Positions 40,982 through 51,831 are shown, numbered from the stretch's first letter. The stretch: 64,000 nucleotides of DNA from Prochlorococcus marinus str. MIT 9401 (GCF_000760095.1 NZ_JNAR01000015.1:22982-86981), one strand, 5' to 3'. The notes: generated from the sequence alone by a model not told the origin. Translations and numbers: made by a program.

Positions 40982-42211
40982 TTGAAATACATTACTGTGC
41001 TCGGTTCTACTGGTTCAATAGGGACTCAAACTCTCGAAATTGCTAGTGAGCAGCCTGATAAGTTTAAAGCCGTAGCTCTTTCTGCAGGAAGAAATATTAA
41101 TTTATTAACTGAACAAGTTAAAACACATAAACCAGAGGTAGTTGCTATTGAGGATGAAAGTCTTATAGAAGATTTAAAAGATAATATTAATAACTTAGAT
41201 TTGGATGATGCTCCCTTGGTTTTAGGTGGAAAGCAGGGGATTAACGCAGTTGCAGCATGGGAAAAGGCAGATACTGTGGTAACAGGGATAGTAGGCTGTG
41301 CAGGCTTAATTCCAACAATGTCAGCAATTAATGCGGGGAAAAATATTGCACTTGCTAACAAAGAAACTTTAATTGCGGCAGGACCAATTGTTATTCCTGC
41401 ATTAAAGAAACATAATAGTAGGCTTTTACCTGCTGATTCAGAACATTCTGCTATCTTTCAATGTTTACAAGGATTACCTAATTATGAAAATGCAGATTTT
41501 TCAACAGGAGAGATGCCTAAAGGTTTAAAAGCCATACATTTAACAGCTTCTGGTGGTGCTTTCAGAGATTGGGCCGTTGAGGATTTAAAGCATGTCACAG
41601 TGGAAGATGCGACTTCACATCCTAATTGGGATATGGGAAAAAAAATAACTGTAGATTCTGCAACTCTCATGAATAAAGGATTAGAAGTTATAGAAGCGCA
41701 TTATTTATTTGGGACCTCTTACGAAAATATCGAAATAGTTATCCACCCTCAAAGTATTATTCATTCAATGATTGAGATGGAGGATTCTTCAGTATTAGCT
41801 CAATTAGGTTGGCCAGATATGAAGCTACCTATTTTATATGCGATGAGTTGGCCTGAAAGATTTAAAACAAATTGGAAAAGATTAAACCTAAGTGAAATTG
41901 GAAAATTAACTTTTAAAGAGCCAGACGAGTTTAAATATCCATGTATGGGACTTGCCTATGCCGCAGGAAAATCTTCTGGAACTATGCCTGCAGTCTTAAA
42001 TGCTGCTAATGAAATGGCTGTTGAACAATTCCTAAAAGAAAAAATTTCTTTTCAAGAAATTCCAATATTTATAAGTAAAGCTTGTGAATCACATATGGAG
42101 AATTTGAATTTGAGTCCAGAATTAGAAGATATTCTTGAAGTAGACAATTGGGCCAGACTTTTTGTTAAGCAAGAAATTAAAAAAGGAAAAAAATACGTAA
42201 GTATTGGATAA
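40982..42211 (+). CDS. dxr: 1-deoxy-D-xylulose-5-phosphate reductoisomerase
   Basis: 409 residues, second step of the MEP isoprenoid pathway (makes 2-C-methyl-D-erythritol 4-phosphate with NADPH), feeding chlorophyll and carotenoid side chains. NADPH loop [12 protein letters not shown] at the start, '[13 protein letters not shown]', acidic metal ligands '[13 protein letters not shown]', and '[15 protein letters not shown]'. Start codon is TTG. It is followed three bases later by a 2Fe-2S protein gene. Confidence 0.96.
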   Translation: MKYITVLGSTGSIGTQTLEIASEQPDKFKAVALSAGRNINLLTEQVKTHKPEVVAIEDESLIEDLKDNINNLDLDDAPLVLGGKQGINAVAAWEKADTVVTGIVGCAGLIPTMSAINAGKNIALANKETLIAAGPIVIPALKKHNSRLLPADSEHSAIFQCLQGLPNYENADFSTGEMPKGLKAIHLTASGGAFRDWAVEDLKHVTVEDATSHPNWDMGKKITVDSATLMNKGLEVIEAHYLFGTSYENIEIVIHPQSIIHSMIEMEDSSVLAQLGWPDMKLPILYAMSWPERFKTNWKRLNLSEIGKLTFKEPDEFKYPCMGLAYAAGKSSGTMPAVLNAANEMAVEQFLKEKISFQEIPIFISKACESHMENLNLSPELEDILEVDNWARLFVKQEIKKGKKYVSIG

Positions 42212-42213
42212 AA

Positions 42214-42555
42214 GTGAATATAAAAAAACATCTTCTACTATGCGCAACACCCACAAAACAGAAATGCTTTAAAGGCAATGAAGGTCAAAAAGCATGGGAA
42301 TGTCTGAAAAAGACTTTAAAAAAATTTGAGAATGATCCCTCTACAAAAAACGTTCATATATTAAGATCAAAAGCTGACTGTTTAAGGGTATGTAAGAACG
42401 GTCCAATTCTTCTTATTTGGCCTGATGGTATTTGGTATGAGAAAGTTTCTCCAGAAAAAATTTCAGAAATTTTTACCTCACATATTATTAACGGTAAGCC
42501 AATAGAAAAATGGATTTTTAAAAAAACACCATTTTTAAATAGTCCTAGATACTAA
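42214..42555 (+). CDS. Thioredoxin-like [2Fe-2S] ferredoxin
   Basis: 113 residues with four Cys at 10, 18, 56 and 60 in the spacing of thioredoxin-fold 2Fe-2S proteins, with ADCLRVCKNGPILLIWPDGI. GTG start, three bases after dxr. The end overlaps the convergent hydrolase gene by 11 bp. Electron-transfer partner unknown; association with dxr is common in cyanobacteria as far as I recall. Confidence 0.8.
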   Translation: MNIKKHLLLCATPTKQKCFKGNEGQKAWECLKKTLKKFENDPSTKNVHILRSKADCLRVCKNGPILLIWPDGIWYEKVSPEKISEIFTSHIINGKPIEKWIFKKTPFLNSPRY

Positions 42556-43630
42556 TAAACCAGTTTTTTACGACTTCGTCTGACCAGCAGCCATTAATCG
42601 AGTGAAAACCATTATGACCTCCTTTTTCAGTTATAAAAATAGTAAATTTATCACTAAATTTTCCTCTTAAATTCAAAGTTGCATTATATGGGACCCAAGG
42701 ATCATCCTTGGCATGAATAAAAAGCATTTGAGGTAATTTTTTTATTGATTTTTGGATTCTAAATATTGGAGAAGCTTTAACATAATAATCTTCTAAAGAA
42801 TTAAATCCCCAACTAGGAGCTGTAAATTTCTGATCAAATTCCCTTATACTTTTTAAATTTCTAATTTCTTTTCTTAATATCTCATTATTAAAAATTTTGC
42901 CTTCATCATTAAGTCCCTCCCATAACTGATTTTTTAAGCGGTGAAGTAACCATTTTTGGTATATGTAATTTCTAGATTTTTCAATACAGAGACTACATGA
43001 AGATAAATCTAAAGGGCTACTCACACAGGCTAGGCCATCTAATAGTTTTTCTCCTTTATTTTCATCGTAATCTAAGCAGGCATTTAAAAGAATTGTTCCG
43101 CCTAAAGATAATCCAACTCCATAAATTGGAAGATTATTCATCTTCATGAGATCTTTAAACTTTAAATTAATCAATTTTTTAAAATAATTAATTGCTGAAA
43201 TAACATCACTGGAGCACCTAGCACAATAATTTCCTTTAGCTAAATATCTCGCAGATCCAGATCCTCTTAGATTTAATTTAAGAACTCCAAAACCATTATT
43301 TGCTAATTTCCTAGAGATTCTTCTTAAACCAAACCGTTTAGTTGAGCCCCCTAAACCATGTGTAACGATTACAAAACCCCTAAGTGAGTCTAAGTTTTCA
43401 GGTAATTCTAAAAACCCTAGAAGATAATCACATTCAAATTTTTTAGAAAGAATTTTATTAATCGGAAAGAATATTTTTTTATTTTTTTTTGATTTACCAA
43501 AATCAATAACAAAAGTATCTCTCAAAGTTTGTAAGTCGCCACCTATCCAAGGGAAGACTTCTCGAAATGGCTTATTTTTTAAGTAATCTGAAAAACTTAA
43601 AGATATACTATTATTTCTCCCCAACTCCAA
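42545..43630 (-). CDS. YheT-like alpha/beta hydrolase
   Basis: 361 residues. 'FVIVTHGLGGSTKRFGLRRI' (oxyanion loop), LRGSGSARYLAKGNYCARCS, GVGLSLGG nucleophile elbow with Ser, Asp in HAKDDPWVPY and His near the end (EKGGHNG). This is the pattern of the YheT/ABHD group of hydrolases. Start is TTG inside the 3' end of pntB (20 bp overlap); a later start is possible. Substrate unknown. Confidence 0.85.
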   Translation of the reverse strand: MELGRNNSISLSFSDYLKNKPFREVFPWIGGDLQTLRDTFVIDFGKSKKNKKIFFPINKILSKKFECDYLLGFLELPENLDSLRGFVIVTHGLGGSTKRFGLRRISRKLANNGFGVLKLNLRGSGSARYLAKGNYCARCSSDVISAINYFKKLINLKFKDLMKMNNLPIYGVGLSLGGTILLNACLDYDENKGEKLLDGLACVSSPLDLSSCSLCIEKSRNYIYQKWLLHRLKNQLWEGLNDEGKIFNNEILRKEIRNLKSIREFDQKFTAPSWGFNSLEDYYVKASPIFRIQKSIKKLPQMLFIHAKDDPWVPYNATLNLRGKFSDKFTIFITEKGGHNGFHSINGCWSDEVVKNWFISI

Positions 43631-45050
43631 GATCCTTTAATTCTCCAATCAAATCATTCAGTACCTTTTTTGCATCACCAAAGACCATTGAGGTATTTGG
43701 CAGATCAAATAAGTCATTTTTTATTCCGGAGTAACCTGCACTCATACCACGTTTAATTACAAATACCGTTCTTGCTTCCTGCACATCAAGAACTGGCATG
43801 CCATATAAAGGAGAAGAGCTATCATTTTTAGCTTGAGGATTAACCACATCGTTTGCTCCTAAAACTAAAACAACATCCGTTGCTGGAAAATCAGGATTTA
43901 CAACGTCCATCTCTTTAAGTTGTTCGTAAGGAACATCTGCTTCTGCTAAAAGTACATTCATATGTCCAGGCATCCTCCCTGCTACGGGATGAATTGCGTA
44001 AACAACTTCAATACCATTTTGCTCTAGTTTTTTTGTCACTTCCCTTAAAGTATGTTGAGCTTGAGCTACTGCTAGACCATAACCAGGAACAATAATTACC
44101 TTGTTGGCTGCCTCTAAAGTCAATGCACATTCTTCAACACTGCAAGAAGTTATATTTGTATATTCTCCTGAACCAGAAGAGGCTGTACTTTGTGCAGATA
44201 AAGATCCTCCAAAAAGAACTGAGACCAATGATCTATTCATACCCTTGCACATTACTTGAGTAAGTATTAGACCTGCCGCTCCAACCATTGCGCCAGCTAC
44301 TATCAAAAGCTGACTATCTACAACAAAACCTGCTGCTGCTGCTGCAATCCCTGAATAGCTATTTAATAAAGATATAACGACTGGCATATCAGCTCCACCA
44401 ATTGGCAAAGTAACTCCAATACCTAATAAAGAAGAAACTATAACTAAAAGCCAAATAGAACTTGTATTGCCGTTTATTAAATCAAAAAAGGCTATTAAGG
44501 AAGCAACTGCAAAAACAATATTTACAAAATGTCTAACTTTGCTCTGAGTCCATCCTGGAGTTGACAGCCAACCCTGTAACTTTGCCATCGCCACAATTGA
44601 ACCTGTGAAAGTTATAGCACCAACAAATATAGAAACAGATATTGAAACTTCGTTAATCAGTGACTTAAAAAAATCAAAATTTTCTTGGCCACCAGATATA
44701 GGGAAAATAGCTACTCCTAAGGCCACTAAAAGTGATGACATTCCTCCACAACCATTGAATAATGCCACTGTTTCAGGCATGGAGGTCATAGGTACTTTTT
44801 TTGCAAGTATTGCTCCGAATAAACTACCTATGATTGATCCAATTAATATCCAAATCCAAGACTGAATAGCAATTCCAGAAGTGCCTAAATAATAAGAAAG
44901 TAACCCTACTACTGATAGCGACATTGCAAATGCAGCTAATCTATTAGCATCCCTTGCCGATTTTACTTTTGACAATCCTTTTATTCCCAAAGCCAGCAAA
45001 AGTACTGCTAGAAGGTCAATAACGAATTTAATGATTACAGGTAGATTCAT
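43611..45050 (-). CDS. pntB: NAD(P) transhydrogenase subunit beta
   Basis: 479 residues with eight to nine membrane helices (1-270) and an NADP-binding domain III (about 300-479; 'KVIIVPGYGLAVAQAQHTLR', 'GANDVVNPQAK', 'IKRGMSAGYSGIKNDLF'). Together with the alpha parts it moves hydride from NADH to NADP+ using the proton gradient. Last of a three-gene minus-strand operon pntA1-pntA2-pntB. Confidence 0.97.
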   Translation of the reverse strand: MNLPVIIKFVIDLLAVLLLALGIKGLSKVKSARDANRLAAFAMSLSVVGLLSYYLGTSGIAIQSWIWILIGSIIGSLFGAILAKKVPMTSMPETVALFNGCGGMSSLLVALGVAIFPISGGQENFDFFKSLINEVSISVSIFVGAITFTGSIVAMAKLQGWLSTPGWTQSKVRHFVNIVFAVASLIAFFDLINGNTSSIWLLVIVSSLLGIGVTLPIGGADMPVVISLLNSYSGIAAAAAGFVVDSQLLIVAGAMVGAAGLILTQVMCKGMNRSLVSVLFGGSLSAQSTASSGSGEYTNITSCSVEECALTLEAANKVIIVPGYGLAVAQAQHTLREVTKKLEQNGIEVVYAIHPVAGRMPGHMNVLLAEADVPYEQLKEMDVVNPDFPATDVVLVLGANDVVNPQAKNDSSSPLYGMPVLDVQEARTVFVIKRGMSAGYSGIKNDLFDLPNTSMVFGDAKKVLNDLIGELKDLGVGEK

Positions 45051-45058
45051 GTTAAAAA

Positions 45059-45352
45059 TTACTTCTTATTTGATGGTTTACGACTAAACATAGCGAGCAT
45101 TCGATCAGTTACAAAGAAACCACCTACAACGTTGAAAAGAGCAAATCCAAGAGAAACTGAACCAATTATTAAAAGTGGTACGTTACCTTCTGCTTTTACA
45201 ATTAAAGTCAAGGCTGCAAGCATTGTTATTCCTGAAATTGCATTTGCTCCACTCATTAGAGGTGTGTGAAGAGTAGGAGGAACTTTTCCAATTAACTCAA
45301 GGCCTAATAAACTACCAAGTAAAAGAACCCAAAGAAGACTTATAAAAGACAT
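45059..45352 (-). CDS. pntA2: NAD(P) transhydrogenase subunit alpha, membrane part
   Basis: 97 residues, three helices ('GANAISGITMLAALTLIVKA', 'NVVGGFFVTDRML'). In cyanobacteria the alpha subunit is split into soluble and membrane proteins, seen here. Spaced 8 and 12 bp from its neighbours. Confidence 0.95.
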   Translation of the reverse strand: MSFISLLWVLLLGSLLGLELIGKVPPTLHTPLMSGANAISGITMLAALTLIVKAEGNVPLLIIGSVSLGFALFNVVGGFFVTDRMLAMFSRKPSNKK

Positions 45353-45364
45353 AATTTTAAAACC

Positions 45365-46495
45365 TCAATTTTCAAAAACTTTATTTTGAAGAACAACTCC
45401 TTCATCGCTTAATAAACATCCAGAAATGAGTTCATCTTCCCTATCTAATTTAATTACACCATCTTTTATAAATGGTGTAATCAAAGATGTTAAGTTCTTA
45501 GCATAAAGTGAACTTGCATCATAAGGAACCGAAGAGGGTAATTCGCCCGCTCCAATAAGTTTTACACCATCTTTGATGATAGTTTCATTTGATTTTGTTC
45601 CTTCGCAGTTCCCTCCCTGAGAAACTGCTAAATCAATAACTACTGCACCAGGTCTCATTTTTTCAATCATGGGAGAATCTATTAAAACAGGTGCCTTTTT
45701 ACCTAGAACTTGTGCAGTACATATAGCAACATCAGCTTCAGATAAATATTTAGTTAAAGTTACCTTCTGTTTTGAGAGAAATTCAGGTGTTACAGCTTTT
45801 GCATAACCTCCTGACTCTCCAGGCTTTTCCTCAACTTCAGGAAGTTCTATAAATCTTGCTCCGAGGGACTCTACTTGTTCTTTAACAGCAGGTCTAATAT
45901 CAGATACAAATACTATTGCTCCAAGTCTTTTTGCTGTCGCGACTGCCTGTAATCCTGCAACACCTCCACCAAGAACCACTACTTTGGCAGGTTGGACTGT
46001 CCCTGCTGCAGTCATAAGCATTGGGAAATATCTATCTAACTCACTTGCAGCCAAAAGAACTGCTTTATATCCAGCAATATTGGCCTGTGAAGAAAGAACA
46101 TCAGAAGATTGAGCCCTACTAATCCTAGGAAGCAACTCTAGTGATAAAGCTGAAATCTTATTACTATTTATAATCCTAAGAAGCTCCTTATTACCATATG
46201 GGTTAAGAAGACCAAGAAGAACAGCGCCTTTTTTTAATTTAGTTAAATTATCCTCTGATGGAGTTTGAACACAAAATATTAAGTCCGCTTCACCCCAAAT
46301 TTTTTGATCTAAGTAATTTATTATTGTTCCGCCCGATTCTTCATAGGATAAGTCACTAAATCCTGATAATTTTCCTGCCGAACTTTCAATATAAACATCA
46401 CAACCAAGGCTTTTTAATTTTTTTACCGCTTCTGGTGTAGCTGAAACTCTCCTTTCACCAGAGCTTGTTTCGGAAGGAATAAGTATCTTTGTCAA
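45365..46495 (-). CDS. pntA1: NAD(P) transhydrogenase subunit alpha, NAD-binding part
   Basis: 376 residues, homologous to alanine dehydrogenase-type folds. N-terminal 'ETSSGERRVSATPEAV', then Rossmann loop 'VVVLGGGVAGLQAVATAKRL', 'RPAVKEQVESLGARF', 'AICTAQVLGKKAPVLI'. First gene of the operon. Domain I of the proton-translocating transhydrogenase. Confidence 0.96.
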   Translation of the reverse strand: MTKILIPSETSSGERRVSATPEAVKKLKSLGCDVYIESSAGKLSGFSDLSYEESGGTIINYLDQKIWGEADLIFCVQTPSEDNLTKLKKGAVLLGLLNPYGNKELLRIINSNKISALSLELLPRISRAQSSDVLSSQANIAGYKAVLLAASELDRYFPMLMTAAGTVQPAKVVVLGGGVAGLQAVATAKRLGAIVFVSDIRPAVKEQVESLGARFIELPEVEEKPGESGGYAKAVTPEFLSKQKVTLTKYLSEADVAICTAQVLGKKAPVLIDSPMIEKMRPGAVVIDLAVSQGGNCEGTKSNETIIKDGVKLIGAGELPSSVPYDASSLYAKNLTSLITPFIKDGVIKLDREDELISGCLLSDEGVVLQNKVFEN

Positions 46496-46622
46496 TTTAT
46501 TTATTTTTTAAACATATTAAATATAGGTTGAAGAAAGTCAAAAGTCTTGGAATTTTGTTAAAAATATATTTTCTTTTCTATAAAAAATAGCTATCTAGAA
46601 TATATAAGTACTAAATAATCAA

Positions 46623-47201
46623 ATGAGTATAAAAGCAATCGAATGTCCTGATGGAGTATGCCACAGCCACCATGGTGGTCATGCCGTTCCAAGGCAAGCT
46701 ATGCAGAAAAATCTAGAAAAGCATGGAAAAGACTGGTGCGAGAAATTAGCAGAGAGAATTTATGAAATGTCCGTCGATACTTATTCACAGACAGTTATGC
46801 CCAGCCTCCACTCGGCAGGTTGGCAAAGGCGACACTTAGATTGGGAATTTAAGCTGGCAGAAAACGATTCTGAACCTGATGAAGCTCTTGTTGAAGGAAT
46901 TATTAATGCTACGGAAAGCTTTTTAAGGAGTAGTGAGGTGCATCGATTATTTATTCAGGAATTAGTTCAGGGCACATTTGAGGAAGCTAATGATAAAAGA
47001 ATAATTTCTAAAGCAATAAAATCTATTATTGAAGAAGAAATTGTTATTTCATTAAGAAAAAAGAAAGAAACTCTTTTAAAGAAAATATCCGCAAAATTAA
47101 TATCAGAAGAAAAAGTTAGCGAGGAGCTTGCAATAAATTCAGCTAAAGAGGGTTTTGAGGAAGTAGAGAGGCTACTTGCAAATCATAGTGAGGCAGTTTA
47201 A
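46623..47201 (+). CDS. Conserved hypothetical protein with His/Cys-rich start
   Basis: 192 residues. MSIKAIECPDGVCHSHHGGH has Cys and His that could bind a metal; the rest is helical and soluble with a long charged helix (about 110-190). Seen widely in marine picocyanobacteria in my recollection, but no function. Monocistronic. Confidence 0.65.
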   Translation: MSIKAIECPDGVCHSHHGGHAVPRQAMQKNLEKHGKDWCEKLAERIYEMSVDTYSQTVMPSLHSAGWQRRHLDWEFKLAENDSEPDEALVEGIINATESFLRSSEVHRLFIQELVQGTFEEANDKRIISKAIKSIIEEEIVISLRKKKETLLKKISAKLISEEKVSEELAINSAKEGFEEVERLLANHSEAV

Positions 47202-47355
47202 CCGTATTTCTTTATATTTTCTTTATAATTACCTCAATAATTGGCTCAAATATAAATTAAAGATTAAATTATTGTTTGGAAGTACAAAGTTGTAACTTAT
47301 TAGACAATACATATACCTTTTTTTGTGTTTATCTATATACAACTTTTAAGCTTCG

Positions 47356-47580
47356 ATGAACAATTTCATTAGAAAAAGGATTGACATTGCTACCTGCTGG
47401 GCTACCAACAGAATTTCTGCAATGGACACTTTAGAAAGATATGAAGACAGTTATGCAATTGCTGAAGAATTTAGAGAGTGGATATTACATATTGGAGAAA
47501 AGAACGAAAATTTAAAAGATTCTGTTTTAAATTTTCCAAAAGAATTAAAAAAGTTATTAGACCAAAAAGTCAACGACTAA
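47356..47580 (+). CDS. Small helical protein
   Basis: 74 residues starting MNNFIRKRIDIATCWATNRI, soluble, three helices. Located between the 192-residue gene and NTRC. Not recognised. Confidence 0.5.
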   Translation: MNNFIRKRIDIATCWATNRISAMDTLERYEDSYAIAEEFREWILHIGEKNENLKDSVLNFPKELKKLLDQKVND

Positions 47581-47659
47581 ATAATAAATTGATCATGTGA
47601 AATCCGCCCTACATTATTTGGGTTTGTTTATTATTATTGGTAATGATATTTGCACATAA

Positions 47660-49036
47660 ATGGAAAATAAAGAAAAAAATCCTAACGTAGAAAATGTTGT
47701 AATTATTGGCTCAGGGCCTGCAGGATATACAGCTGCAATATATGCAGCAAGAGCAAATCTTCAACCATTGCTAGTCACAGGATTTAATTCTGGTGGGATA
47801 CCTGGTGGGCAATTAATGACCACAACATTTGTTGAAAATTTTCCGGGTTTCCCAGATGGAGTACTTGGTCCTGAATTGATGGATCTAATGAAGGCTCAAG
47901 CAGAAAGATGGGGCACGAATTTATACGAAAGTGATGTTTTATCAATAAATACTGATTCACATCCCTTCGAATTAAAAACTTTAGAAGGAACTATAAAATC
48001 GAACTCAATTATTATTGCAACTGGAGCAAGTGCAAATAGATTAGGCGTGATAAATGAAGATAAATTCTGGAGTAAAGGAATAAGTGCTTGTGCAATTTGT
48101 GATGGAGCAACCCCTCAATTTAGAGATGAAGAATTAGCTGTTGTTGGAGGGGGCGACTCTGCGTGTGAAGAAGCGGCGTATCTTACAAAGTATGGAAGCA
48201 AAGTGCATTTGATTGTTAGATCAGAAAAATTAAGAGCGAGCGCAGCAATGGTAGATAGAGTAAAAGCTAACCCAAAGATAGAAATTCATTGGAATACAAA
48301 AGTGGATAAAGCGGATGGTTCTGAATGGCTTGAGAGAATAGAAACTAATCACTCTCAAGAAGGTAAAGGGGAAATCAATATAAAAGGTCTTTTTTACGCG
48401 ATTGGTCACACACCAAATACGAAGTTCTTAGGCAATAAAATTGATTTAGATAATAAAGGATACATTGCTTGCAAATCAGGAAGACCAGAAACATCTATTG
48501 AAGGCATCTTCGCAGCAGGTGATGTTGTTGATTCTGAGTGGAGGCAAGGAGTTACTGCTGCAGGGACTGGATGCATGGCAGCATTAGCTACCGAAAGGTG
48601 GCTAGCAGAGAAAAACTTAGCAAAAACTATTGTAAGAGAAACACCCGAACCAGAGAAAAAACTTAATTCATCAGATTTTAATGAAGAAGAAGTTAATGAA
48701 GATACTTTTGATTCAAATTCTGAATGGCAAAAAGGTAGTTACGCATTAAGGAAACTTTATCACGAGAGTAAAAAGCCTATCTTAGTTATTTTTAGTTCCC
48801 CAAGTTGCGGTCCATGTCATGTTTTAAAACCTCAGTTAAAAAGGATAATTAAAGAACTTGATGGTGCAGTTCTTGGCGTTGAAATAGATATTGATAAAGA
48901 TCAAGATATTGCAAAACAAGCTGGTATTAAAGGCACGCCAACAGTTCAACTTTTTAAAGAAAAACTATTAAAAAAACAATGGCAAGGTGTTAAACAAAGA
49001 AGTGAGTTTAAAGAAGCGATAAAAAAAATTATGTAA
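47660..49036 (+). CDS. ntrC-type trxB: NADPH-dependent thioredoxin reductase C (NTRC type)
   Basis: 458 residues: an N-terminal thioredoxin reductase (FAD loop [18 protein letters not shown]; redox site CAICDG; NADPH loop [10 protein letters not shown]) fused to a C-terminal thioredoxin (residues about 355-458, [18 protein letters not shown]). This fusion supplies reducing power from NADPH to 2-Cys peroxiredoxin and others. CAICDG is a small change from CATCDG. The fusion is typical of cyanobacteria and plastids. Confidence 0.93.
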   Translation: MENKEKNPNVENVVIIGSGPAGYTAAIYAARANLQPLLVTGFNSGGIPGGQLMTTTFVENFPGFPDGVLGPELMDLMKAQAERWGTNLYESDVLSINTDSHPFELKTLEGTIKSNSIIIATGASANRLGVINEDKFWSKGISACAICDGATPQFRDEELAVVGGGDSACEEAAYLTKYGSKVHLIVRSEKLRASAAMVDRVKANPKIEIHWNTKVDKADGSEWLERIETNHSQEGKGEINIKGLFYAIGHTPNTKFLGNKIDLDNKGYIACKSGRPETSIEGIFAAGDVVDSEWRQGVTAAGTGCMAALATERWLAEKNLAKTIVRETPEPEKKLNSSDFNEEEVNEDTFDSNSEWQKGSYALRKLYHESKKPILVIFSSPSCGPCHVLKPQLKRIIKELDGAVLGVEIDIDKDQDIAKQAGIKGTPTVQLFKEKLLKKQWQGVKQRSEFKEAIKKIM

Positions 49037-49045
49037 AGTAATTTT

Positions 49046-49312
49046 TTATTTATTATTTCTCTTAGGATTATTTTTATTAGTAGTAGGTTTAGCACCACCT
49101 GCATTTCTTTCTCTATAAGTTATCCTCCCTCTAGAAAGATCATAAGGACTTATCTCAACTAACACTTTGTCTCCAGCTAATAATTTAATTCTAAATTTAG
49201 TTAATTTACCTGCAGCTCTACATAAACATTGATGTCCTTCAGGCTGTTCTAAGGTAACCAAATAAAATCCATTACCCTGCTCTTTTTCTATTACACCTGA
49301 AGTTTCAATCAT
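49046..49312 (-). CDS. infA: Translation initiation factor IF-1
   Basis: 88 residues, one OB fold: MIETSGVIEKEQGNGFYLVT, then 'HQCLCRAAGKLTKFRIKLLAGDKV', 'VEISPYDLSRGRITYRE'. The basic C-terminal tail NKNNPKRNNK is longer than the 72-residue E. coli factor. It differs in detail (HQCLCRA for HELHGHIS-type). Cyanobacteria usually have a second infA; this could be the divergent copy. Confidence 0.85.
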   Translation of the reverse strand: MIETSGVIEKEQGNGFYLVTLEQPEGHQCLCRAAGKLTKFRIKLLAGDKVLVEISPYDLSRGRITYRERNAGGAKPTTNKNNPKRNNK

Positions 49313-49404
49313 TAATTAATCTTTTACTAAGTTCATATTATCAGAAAAAGATTGGCCAAAATTGATTTAAGAAAAATTAAATACGTAAAAATATTAAATT
49401 CAAT

Positions 49405-49617
49405 TCAAATTGAAAATTTAATTTCATTAATTATTTGAAGTTGACCATAGTAAAAATTTGCTTTCGCAATTTTTTCAGAATCTTCTAATTGATCAAAAAA
49501 AACAAACCCGAGGCTTTCCCATAATGAAGATCCGCAAACATTATTCAGTTCATTTCTTGCTTCTTTTGCAAAATTATCTAATTTTCGTTCAAGATTTTTA
49601 GACTTAGAAACAGACAT
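49405..49617 (-). CDS. Small hypothetical protein
   Basis: 70 residues starting MSVSKSKNLERKLDNFAKEA, soluble helical N-terminus and an aromatic middle (LWESLGFVFFDQLED). Unknown. Confidence 0.5.
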   Translation of the reverse strand: MSVSKSKNLERKLDNFAKEARNELNNVCGSSLWESLGFVFFDQLEDSEKIAKANFYYGQLQIINEIKFSI

Positions 49618-49670
49618 AGTTAACTATAATTTATAGTACAAATATACTATGAATGTCTAAAATTGCAATA

Positions 49671-50633
49671 TTAAAAAGGTAATCTCTTTTTTTCTTCAAT
49701 ATTTAAATCTGCTTCCATTTCCCTTAATCTCTTAAGAATTTGTTGGTAGTACTCTTTTATATAACTCTCAAGTGATGTCATATCGTCTTTTTTAAGTTCC
49801 AATATTTCGTAAGTATTGCTCATATCAGCATCTAATGATTCACCACTACTTGTTACTTCAGCAAAAGCCAATCTTTCAGCGACATTTAAAGAATCTTGAA
49901 AAAAGGAAACTACTTTTTGAGTGACACTAATTAGAAAGGGGGAAACTCTAAAAATTTTAGCCTTCTTTTCGCTAAATTTTTCGCATAGCGATATGACTTC
50001 GTTTGAATCCCATGCTTTGGGACCAACTAGTGGCAATGATGTTCTATGAGTTTTTGGATTATTAACTGCTGCAACAATAATCTTTGCCATGTCTTGAGTA
50101 TTCATGTATGCGATTTTAGTTGGAGTTCCACTCATCCATACTGCTTGACTATCTAAAATTGGAATAGCGAATTGACCTATAATTCCTTGCATAAAAGCTG
50201 CACATTTGAAGATCGTATAATCTAAATCAGATTTCTCAAGAAGTTTTTCAGTACAATATTTAATATCCATTAATGGAACATTTCTAAATTTCTCTGTTAA
50301 AAGAATTGAAAGGAATATGACTCTTTTTACATTTAAAGTTTCACAAGCATTAAATAAGTTTAGTTTTCCATCCCAATCTATTTCGTAAATACTTTTAGGA
50401 TCATCTGGTTTACTAGTAGCAGCATCAATAACTGCTTCAATATCTTGTAATGCATATTCAATATCAGAAGAATTCAACAAGTTACCTTTTGTCAATTCAC
50501 AACCCCACTCTTGTAGAAAGGAAGCTTTCCTTGGGTTTCTTACAAAGCACCTAACTTCATGTCCATCCTCTATAGCTTGCTTAGCTATCTGTCTTCCAAG
50601 TGTTCCTGTTGCTCCTACTAAAAGAATCTTCAT
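49671..50633 (-). CDS. ycf39: Ycf39-like PSII assembly factor (NmrA-type SDR)
   Basis: 320 residues, NAD(P)-binding Rossmann start MKILLVGATGTLGRQIAKQA, 'GCELTKGNLLNSSDIEYAL', 'KYCTEKLLEKSDLDYTIFKC'. Ycf39 is an atypical short-chain dehydrogenase that works with Hlips and chlorophyll synthase at early photosystem II assembly. Good length. Upstream and on the same strand is petM, 59 bp away. Confidence 0.9.
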   Translation of the reverse strand: MKILLVGATGTLGRQIAKQAIEDGHEVRCFVRNPRKASFLQEWGCELTKGNLLNSSDIEYALQDIEAVIDAATSKPDDPKSIYEIDWDGKLNLFNACETLNVKRVIFLSILLTEKFRNVPLMDIKYCTEKLLEKSDLDYTIFKCAAFMQGIIGQFAIPILDSQAVWMSGTPTKIAYMNTQDMAKIIVAAVNNPKTHRTSLPLVGPKAWDSNEVISLCEKFSEKKAKIFRVSPFLISVTQKVVSFFQDSLNVAERLAFAEVTSSGESLDADMSNTYEILELKKDDMTSLESYIKEYYQQILKRLREMEADLNIEEKKRLPF

Positions 50634-50691
50634 ATTTTAAGATTTACTTAACCTGTAGACCATAACTCAATTTGTTACATGTTCGTGAGAA

Positions 50692-50790
50692 TCAATCTCC
50701 CTGAAACTTTAATAATAATGCACCACCAACTAATCCTATTGGTATCAGAATCCAAAAAACTGCCGCAATACTAAAAATTTCTTTAGCCAT
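50692..50790 (-). CDS. petM: Cytochrome b6f complex subunit PetM
   Basis: 32 residues: [20 protein letters not shown] then [12 protein letters not shown]. This matches cyanobacterial PetM almost fully. One membrane helix; peripheral small subunit of cytochrome b6f. Shares the minus strand with ycf39. Confidence 0.92.
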
Positions 50791-50882
50791 AGTAAAATTT
50801 AATCATTACTTTAATTTACATTCAATATACATTTATTTGTTAAAAATGTAGATAATGCAAATATCTTGAAAATTTTGAATAT

Positions 50883-51827
50883 ATGAATAATAACTTTAAA
50901 GAAAAAAATATTAATTTTCCTAATTACTGGAATTGGAATGGTTTTAAAATTTGTTGGAGTGTTACAGGCGAAGATAATAAAATTCCAATTATCTTTCTCC
51001 ATGGATTTGGCGCAAGTCGAAAACATTGGAGAAACAACTTGGAATATTTTGCAAAAAGGAATTGCGCCTCTTATTCTTTAGATTTAATAGGTTTTGGAGA
51101 TTCAGATCAACCTGGGATAAGACAAATTGGAAAATTAAATAATGAGATTTGGTGTAATCAAGTGAAAGACTTTATTGCACAGGTGATAAGACCAAAGAAT
51201 TCTGGGAAAGTAATTCTTATCGGCAATTCTCTAGGATCATTAGTGGCTTTAACTTGTGCTGTTTCATTGGAAGATCAGATTGCAACGGTTATTGCATCAC
51301 CTCTGCCAGATCAAATTCAAAAAAATAAAAAGTCGATAACAAAAAAATCATCATTTAAAAAATTTCAAGATAGATTTATAAAAATATTTTTTATGTTTTT
51401 CCCTCTGGAGATTATTTTATTTTTAATAGCCAAATTAGGGGTTATAAAACTGGGGCTGAATTCTGCCTATTTCAAAAAAGACAATATTGATCGCGAACTA
51501 ATAAATTTAGTGACTAAACCAGTTTTAAGGAAAACTTCAGCTAGATCATTAAGAGCAATGTGTATTGGAATGTCTTCAAGAGATGAAAAATTTCAAGCTT
51601 CTTATCTTTTGAGAAAACTTAGCACCTCAAAAAAAGTGCCTTTTTTATTGATTTGGGGAGAAAAAGATAATTTCATACCTCTTTTTGTTGGTAAAAAGAT
51701 TGCAAATTTCCATAGATGGGTAAAATTAAAAATAGTACCCAATTCGGGGCATTGTATCCATGATGAAGACCCTTCAGTATTCAATAAAATTTCCTATGAA
51801 TGGATTAAAGATTTAAAAACCTTTTAA
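50883..51827 (+). CDS. Alpha/beta hydrolase
   Basis: 314 residues. '[20 protein letters not shown]' (HG oxyanion), [12 protein letters not shown], nucleophile elbow GNSLGS, acid in '[13 protein letters not shown]', and His in [10 protein letters not shown] membrane-associated stretch (about 170-190) occurs. Similar cyanobacterial proteins look like haloalkane dehalogenase/epoxide-type hydrolases. Substrate unknown. Five bases before ilvH. Confidence 0.85.
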   Translation: MNNNFKEKNINFPNYWNWNGFKICWSVTGEDNKIPIIFLHGFGASRKHWRNNLEYFAKRNCASYSLDLIGFGDSDQPGIRQIGKLNNEIWCNQVKDFIAQVIRPKNSGKVILIGNSLGSLVALTCAVSLEDQIATVIASPLPDQIQKNKKSITKKSSFKKFQDRFIKIFFMFFPLEIILFLIAKLGVIKLGLNSAYFKKDNIDRELINLVTKPVLRKTSARSLRAMCIGMSSRDEKFQASYLLRKLSTSKKVPFLLIWGEKDNFIPLFVGKKIANFHRWVKLKIVPNSGHCIHDEDPSVFNKISYEWIKDLKTF

Positions 51828-51831
51828 AAAT

